This document shows positions 59,201 through 64,000 of a stretch of DNA of 64,000 bases, one piece after another. The first letter of the stretch is position 1; every line of letters starts with the position of its first letter. Source of the stretch: Pectinophora gossypiella (Eukaryota > Arthropoda > Insecta > Lepidoptera > Gelechiidae); contig NC_065408.1 in assembly GCF_024362695.1 (NCBI RefSeq), forward strand, positions 5,208,001 to 5,272,000, read 5' to 3'. The translations under genes and the position numbers were made by a program. The notes beneath the pieces are model-generated. The model searched no databases. It had not been told where the DNA came from and saw nothing but the letters and a program-made list of their open reading frames with translations.

Positions 59201-60355
59201 AGTGTTTCCTGTTTCCTTTATATTTGTTGGAGATGTAAGAGAAAAAATGTTATGTTATGCATGATACCCAATTGAAAACAAACAAGTCATAATTTGGTTT
59301 TATTTTTTTGTATATTTCCTGCGAATTAAGTAGGCACCTCACAGTATACAACTGATTCACTCGAGTCGTGTACTGAATCGTTCCGGGTCGTACCTGTTGT
59401 GCAGCGCTTGCTGCGAGTGCACGGCCTGCAGGTTCTGGTAGAAGGCGTCGGGCGGCTGCGACAGGTTGTGGCTACTGCGGGACTTGCTGGCCCACGCCGC
59501 CGCGCCCCCCGCGCCTCCCGCGCCCGCCACGCTCGCCACACTCGCACTGCCCGCTGGGCTGTGCGGCCCGCTGGGGAAATTACATCGTGATTCACCATCT
59601 CCCGATAATGTTAGCTCATTTCCACAGGGCCCGCTAATCTAACCCGAAGATTTGACAGGTCCGGTTTTTTACAGAAGCGACTGCCTATCTGACCTTCCAA
59701 CTCGCGAAGGGAATTCTAGCTCGATACAGGTTAGGTCCCATACCGAAACGCATTAAAAAGCAAATTACATCATGATTCTCATCAAAAAAATCGTAACAGT
59801 TCCGAGTGTATTTTCAACAAAACAAGACTAATTAAATTTGGAACATCTTTAAGCTATCTATTTATTTGAATATCCAAACAGTAGCGCCAAAATTAAAGTG
59901 AGAACCACCGATGGTGTCGTTAAAACTAACAGTTTGTGTACACTTTAACATATTGGACCATTATTTATTATATCCTTCCTATGACTGCAAGACTAAGTGT
60001 GACCATTTTCCGGTAACTTGTGGTTTTAATTAAAACACATAATAACGGGTTCTTACAGGGAGTCCAAGGAGTCTCATATCCCTATTTCAAACGCGGTAAG
60101 AACCCATTATTATGTGTTTTAACTTGTGGTTTTGTTCGTAGAAGTCATGTTTTGAAGTTATCTAACAAAATCGAAGATGCGTATTATCTTTAAAAAGACG
60201 TTCACGTCCAGACGTGGCGACTCACCTCGTCGGGTAGTGGTGCGGCGGCGGCGAGGCGACGTGATGCAGCGCCGGTGTACTCTTGCTGGGCTTCACCGGC
60301 TCGGCCGCCAGCCGCCCCGGCAGGTCGCGCTCCGACGCGCGCCGCACCGCGCCCG
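50208..60355 (-). CDS. cno: canoe / afadin, C-terminal part (15 exons)
   Basis: Scaffold linking adherens junctions to actin and to Ras/Rap signalling. Exons in coding order: 60355-60226, 59570-59394, 58975-58876, 58582-58244, 57290-57166, 56622-56553, 55962-55881, 55329-55170, 54524-54404, 53933-53778, 53169-52976, 52741-52570, 52067-51952, 51143-51005, 50252-50208; 707 codons plus stop after a two-base phase. Family marks: RRASERDLPGRL at the start; NPWQREERERQQEARR and LRALQLERDFERRATQ coiled segment; ERGSSFAVM; KRVSFHE; FIEEAENMLA; VIGAQEVYRDPRARRLAE; LSFKEKMKMFALESGE; TPKDK joined to VKISRAQRDIDAVH at the end. The fourth exon holds a ~59-residue Gln-rich run. The length equals that of afadin after its PDZ domain. 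RA, FHA, DIL and PDZ exons should lie right of the window. Confidence 0.9.
50634..50766. mobile_element. Small MITE, type with gtgacatcgtaacga ends
   Basis: About 130 bp. Ends gtaagtgatatcgtaacgaa and ttcgttacgatgtcactaac are inverted. The inside (ggatgattcagacc, tatcaagtggaattttcc) recurs in both arms of the element at 57367-57825. It lies upstream of the last canoe exon. Confidence 0.6.
51640..51750. repeat. MITE-related repeat
   Basis: Includes cggaaatgtcaaattgcaat and gcgtcgatgtggccttttca, matching the right half of the MITE at 12619-12747. A weaker relative lies at 54185-54260. Confidence 0.4.
53289..53426. mobile_element. MITE with ~48 bp inverted ends, TTA target site
   Basis: 138 bp. 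Ends gggcggtattaataaactaa and ttagtttattaataccaccc are inverted, extending inward with small gaps to gatcatg. TTA stands at both borders (53286-53288, 53427-53429), as expected for PIF/Harbinger-type elements. It lies in a canoe intron. Confidence 0.7.
54990..55090 (+). repeat. Zenon-like LINE 3' fragment
   Basis: Contains gcagtggagcagcgtggtgg, then tccaggtgattgaggggagg and cctgtgcccagcaatgggac. Related to 10868-11035 in opposite orientation. Confidence 0.55.
56810..57045 (+). repeat. LINE-like 3' tail
   Basis: Blocks ctgtccctatatccctatgt, acgcaacggattttgatgcg and gcgggtcgctagtatttaat followed by aaaaataaag. This is a common 3' end in lepidopteran genomes, RTE-like from general knowledge. 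It lies in a canoe intron. Confidence 0.5.
57367..57825 (+). mobile_element. Composite element carrying a LINE tail
   Basis: About 460 bp. Left arm gtgttactgacaccgtaacg to about 57445; right arm about 57715-57825, its rough inverse, ending tacgatgtcactaacac. Both arms match the MITE at 50634-50766. Between them lies a LINE polymerase end. It starts 77 bp outside canoe exon 57166-57290, in the intron. Confidence 0.6.
57478..57706 (+). pseudogene. LINE reverse-transcriptase C-terminus, captured
   Basis: Open frame of about 76 codons to a TAA/TAG-type stop (ending QQWDRIG then stop at 57704-57706). It reads KWDWAGHVCRMHPERWARVV and later WCDDLNAYRKDWPEIAQSRE, the standard end of a LINE polymerase. 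The frame is undamaged, so the fragment is fairly recent or constrained. No RT catalytic core is present, so it has no polymerase function. Confidence 0.7.
57925..58085 (+). repeat. SINE head and body, 3'-truncated
   Basis: Plus-strand copy of the tRNA-like head (cgggtttaactcccggtggg) and body (cctagtttggttaggac, ctgattgtccgaaagtaaga, ggaaggcacgttaagccg) seen reversed at 11745-11937. The 3' half is missing. Confidence 0.65.
59770..59806. repeat. Solo Tc1-type terminal repeat, degenerate
   Basis: tctcatcaaaaaaatcgtaa closely matches the Tc1 ends at 8521, 13305 and 44544, but the next bases diverge and no transposase follows. Likely the remnant of an older relative. Confidence 0.5.
60030..60122. 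mobile_element. Foldback MITE with 27 bp arms
   Basis: 60030-60056 and 60096-60122 are inverted with one mismatch (aacacataataacgggttc against the inverse). A 14 bp direct repeat, taacttgtggtttt, lies at 60014-60027 and 60120-60133, overlapping the right arm by three bases. TTAA occurs at both ends. It lies 104 bp left of canoe exon 60226-60355. Confidence 0.65.
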
Positions 60356-61384
60356 CTACAACATCACCTTACGTATAACACGTGTCCTATTTGGGTCTAC
60401 ATTATGAAATTACTGGCACGAAACTAATTTCATTTTGGTTTCAATTCAATGTCTAAACCCTCAGTGTCATAACGGAACACAAACTCAACTTTATTTGAGA
60501 TTAGCAGAGCCAGAACTAACATTATATTTTCCTTAGTTATTTTGCATTCTCTTCTAAAGCTTTGGTTACAAATCCTCCCTCGTGAATTACTTGTCGCTGG
60601 AATATAGTGGCATCTTAATGTGCTAATAGGTACTACTGCTTTATCTTTTAAAAATGTGTCACCGAAATTACTATATTTAAAGTTAATTTTCTCCAGTAAA
60701 ATCGGCAGAATAGGCTTTACAAAATTAGGGGTTCACACATACATTGAATAGTGAATTGTTATTGTGATAAAATTAGTTAAATGTCATTATTTTCGTAAGG
60801 TAAACCCGGCTTTAAACTAAAAACTACGGCTATGAACTAGTGGCTATACATTGATAACAATATAGCGGAAAATACAAGGTGTTCCAAATGTATTTGAAAT
60901 ATTATGTAAATATCGTGATCAGATAAAATAGCGATTAGACAATGGCGAAGTTTTGTTAACTTGCTATCACGTAACCTTGTTTTTTCTGCACATATTATAG
61001 TGGATAAACATGGATAATGAGTAAGAAAAAACATAAAAATGTGGCTATACTAGAATAAACACCGTTTTTGCTGTAAACATTTGCTTTCTTTCACTTCTTC
61101 AATAGAAAAGATTAATAACTAAAAAGACGTATACCACAGTGACCTATTTCACCACGGAACAACAAATAAAAAAGTATATTCGACGACAGTGATCTATGTT
61201 AGGAAATACATAAAGCGTTGTAGTGCTATTCGCAAATAAATGACTTAATCAAAGTTGCTTAAAAATATATCCTTATAAAAAACATAAATACTATGAAACG
61301 AAAAGACCGACATGCCAAATAATAAAATTGAGTGACAACGACGACGTATATCGTGCGGGCGACTATAACACACCTATTTTATTA
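60356..61384. other. Intron or spacer right of canoe exon 60226-60355
   Basis: AT-rich, no exon supported on either strand. In particular no GC-rich PDZ-coding stretch is present, so the canoe exon before 60355 must lie to the right of it, beyond 61385 or beyond the window. Confidence 0.5.
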
Positions 61385-63855
61385 TCATGCGTGGTGTTGT
61401 GTCTTACACGGGCCGATGGTCTGTGGCGCGCTGGGAGGGCCGGGCTTGGCAAGAGCAGGACAGCTGTGGTTCGTGTTGCTTCTCGCGCAAGCCATGCGGC
61501 CCCTCACGCTTCCACTGCTTATATTCGGACAACTCTGCACCACAAACGAGTAAGACTCCCTTCTTGAGTCCACGCTCTTTGCCGGCACCGTTACATCAAG
61601 TAACGAAGCCGCTTGTTTCTGCGGAATCATCGCCACCACCCTCGGCACTCGAAGCCCAGACAACTTTTCCAAACTGCCGCTCCTAACTAGCGACTCTTTA
61701 CTTTGCTTCGCTTCCGAATTCATGCTCGATTGATTCGATATTATCTTAATGTTGTCAAGAGTGATTTTCTTAGGTTTCTTGTCAACGATTTCGTTAAAAA
61801 CATAGCTTTCGCGCCTGGAGACGTTCGTGTCTGTATGATCTTCAGAAGGTAAATTGGGCAGTTCAAATTCGTTGCCCTGAGCTAAAGTGTCTTCACTGCC
61901 GCGTGATCCATATCTGGACCAATCTTCTAATTGTATAAGAATGCTTTTTACTTCATCTTCAGATAATTTTTCGCCTTTAGTGTCACTTGTATCGGTTTTG
62001 TTCGATTCATATTGTATATCGGCCAGACTAACACTACTTGGTAAATTATCCTTGAATTTGACCTTCTCGTCCCGAACATTAAGATTGGGGCTTGACTGGC
62101 AGTTTCTTTTATAATTCTTAACACAATATTTCAAATTGATATCATTGAAATGTTTAGTTAGAGCTTTCACTTTGCCGAAGGCCGGTCGGTATTCATCAGG
62201 AGATTTCCACGATTTTCTATCAACACTATCTAGAATTTGCTTATTGCCAGCTTCTAGAGGCGTTTGGGCCATGCTTTTAGCAAAAACACGCTTTTCACTC
62301 TTCGTCTCATCAAATGACTCAGTTGTTGAGTAAGTGGATGGAGCTTCGGTGTCATCAGACTTAGAGAATGATTTAGACACACTGAACAAAGTTCTTCGGA
62401 GTCTACTATGAATATTTTCTATTTTTCTTGATTCGGTTTTGATGTCCAGATTTAGTTCTAATTTTCTGCTAAGGGGAGTCACGGGGGTGTCCGGCGCGGA
62501 AAATATTTTTGAATCAACTTCCATAGGGGAAGCTGGCGTTTGGCACATAGCATCCGCAGTTTCGGGCTTAACGTCATCCACTTTATCTATTGACAAAGAA
62601 GGCAGTATTCGTCGTATTTTTGGCGTGCCGACTTTGTCACTTACGCAGTCGTTTTCAAATATGATAGGTTCGAAGGAGGGTTCGTCTATGTAAGGTATCT
62701 GTGAAGCCTCGGGTTGAGGTGTGCGGCAACATTCGCACGCGCTCACACACTCGTCCACGCCAGTGCATCTTCGCCTATATATCTCGTCTTTCCGGACATT
62801 GAATAGGTCTAAAGTAAGTTTAGTATCTATCGGTTTCATCTCTGGTGGCAGACATATGGTCTCGCCACTTTCGCTGGATTGATCGTAATTTGCCGGAGGT
62901 TCTGGCACTGGTGGGGGTTCCTCCTGAAGCTCCTCTTGAACTACATTTATATTATCACATTCGTGTGTTGCTTGTTCATTAGCGCGCTGTTCATCAAAAT
63001 CTTCACAAGTGAACGTGAAGACAGGAATAGGGCGAGGTGGGGCGCCGTTTTTGAGTTCGAGCGGACATCCGGGAGTTTCAGGCGACATGTCGTCTTGTAG
63101 CTGATTGTTCTCATCATCTAATGTTATTATAAGCCTGGGTATGGAGCCGTGGTAGTGCGGGTGACATTCCTCGCTTTCAGTCTCGGTACTAGACTCAGTG
63201 GACTCATCTCTCAGGAGATGACAACGATTGTGACACGGGCGTTGGCCGTACCCTGCAATATTAGACAGTTGTAATCCACGAAATCTAAAATAGACACTAC
63301 ACGGACGGAACAAAGCGAAATAATTTGACGGATCTAGAACAACGACAACAACAAATACATCGACAACAAAACCAAGAGTAAAACTGCAAATAAAACGACG
63401 AAGTAAATAACGGCAAAATAAAACGAAGTCGATAGATATCGCTGACTTGTATCGAGTCGAGATAAAATCATTACAGAAAATTTATAATCGTGCTTCACAA
63501 TACCAGTTCCGAGCCGGTCGACGCGGTTTCTGTTCAAAGCATAAGTTAGTTTATATAAAATATTCCCAAAATTTTCTTGGTTCGGGCACCGCATAGCATT
63601 ATTCCCAACAACATAACAATTTAAAATTCTTAGAAATAAATCCAGCCAGCGACATCCATTTCAGAACAAATAATACGTAGATCAGTGAACGTTACATAAG
63701 TTATGAGTGCCGGCGGTGGCGAGCTCAGTGAGCGGCGACACTGGTTTAATGAGCGCCGGGTGCGCGTTCGTGTACGTCCCCGAGTTGCGCCGCACGCGGT
63801 CTTCGTATTGCACTTCCTCGTCTGCCCGATACACAAGCAACTTTATCAACGCCAT
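61385..63855 (-). CDS. Unidentified acidic, Ser-rich protein
   Basis: Not recognised. Likely exon 1 is 63855-63696 (starts MALIKLLVYRADEEVQYEDR), joined in phase to a long exon from 63252. The frame stays open to TGA at 61385-61387. The product would be about 670 residues, rich in Ser, Glu, Asp and Lys, with a run of short motifs (PPRPIPVFTF, EEPPPVPEPP, KVKALTKHFNDINL, RRESYVF, RRESYSFVVQSCPNI) and a small Cys cluster (CVSACECC). No membrane segment or known fold was seen. The end is uncertain: a minus-strand AATAAA lies right after the TGA, but two good donors precede it, one at 61407 (gtaaga, in phase with the first canoe exon here) and one at about 61488 (gtgagg). It could be a gene nested in canoe or an alternative canoe 5' part. 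Confidence 0.6.
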
Positions 63856-64000
63856 ATCATTACTATAGCATGTTCTGTTCTTCAGCAACAATCACATTTA
63901 TACATAATTTTGAATAGGGTGTAAGAAAACAATAACAATCCTGAAAGGTCTCCAACTTTTTAATTGGAATAATGACTTCACTCTTTATTGGTGATATTAC
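63856..64000. other. Upstream of the unidentified gene
   Basis: 145 bp, AT-rich, no feature supported. A weak acceptor-like cag on the minus strand just outside the ATG at 63855 leaves open that the exon is internal. Confidence 0.3.

Noticed and set aside
1..64000. CRISPR array or bacterial operon
   Set aside because: No regularly spaced identical repeats; all recognised genes are intron-split animal genes.

Overview
The window looks like a piece of a lepidopteran (moth or butterfly) nuclear genome. The evidence is AT-rich introns with GT-AG junctions, four conserved animal genes whose closest recalled matches are insect proteins, Tc1 transposons with TA target sites, and dense short repeats of kinds I know from Lepidoptera (tRNA-headed SINEs, Zenon-like LINE tails, long-terminal-repeat MITEs). 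No prokaryotic features or CRISPR arrays were seen.

Layout from left to right. (1) 1468-15593, plus strand: the 3' two thirds of Keap1 (end of the BACK domain plus all six kelch blades) in seven exons; the BTB exons lie to the left of the window. (2) 16991-22554, minus strand: a seven-exon gene of 1,074 codons that I assign to FLASH (CASP8AP2-like, histone pre-mRNA processing). Keap1 and FLASH converge, with their poly(A) hexamers about 27 bp apart. (3) 24283-46624, plus strand: a complete six-exon MAP kinase phosphatase of the Mkp3/DUSP6 group, divergent from FLASH, with a 6.4 kb and an 11.5 kb intron. (4) 50208-60355, minus strand: the 3' fifteen exons of canoe/afadin, converging on Mkp3. 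(5) 61385-63855, minus strand: a large acidic, Ser-rich open reading frame with one upstream exon. I could not identify it. It is either nested in a canoe intron or an alternative 5' part of canoe.

The intron models were built by hand. Exon lengths sum to whole codons and every junction is in phase, which is the main support for the boundaries.

Mobile DNA fills the introns. One Tc1-like family (DD34E) has three nearly full copies: 8521-10156 (intact, in Keap1), 13305-14958 (broken, in Keap1) and 44544-46182 (intact, antisense, in the last Mkp3 intron). A LINE with an unbroken APE/RT/zinc-finger frame sits in Mkp3 intron 2 with a 13 bp target duplication and an inverted copy of its own flank at the 5' junction. 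A composite element at 57367-57825 carries a LINE reverse-transcriptase tail between inverted repeats.

The host genes are not a functional cluster. Keap1 governs the oxidative and xenobiotic response, FLASH acts in histone mRNA 3' processing, Mkp3 damps ERK signalling, and canoe links junctions to actin and binds Ras/Rap. I saw no clear new biological system. The most unusual items are the LINE junction, the LINE-tail composite and the unidentified frame inside or upstream of canoe.
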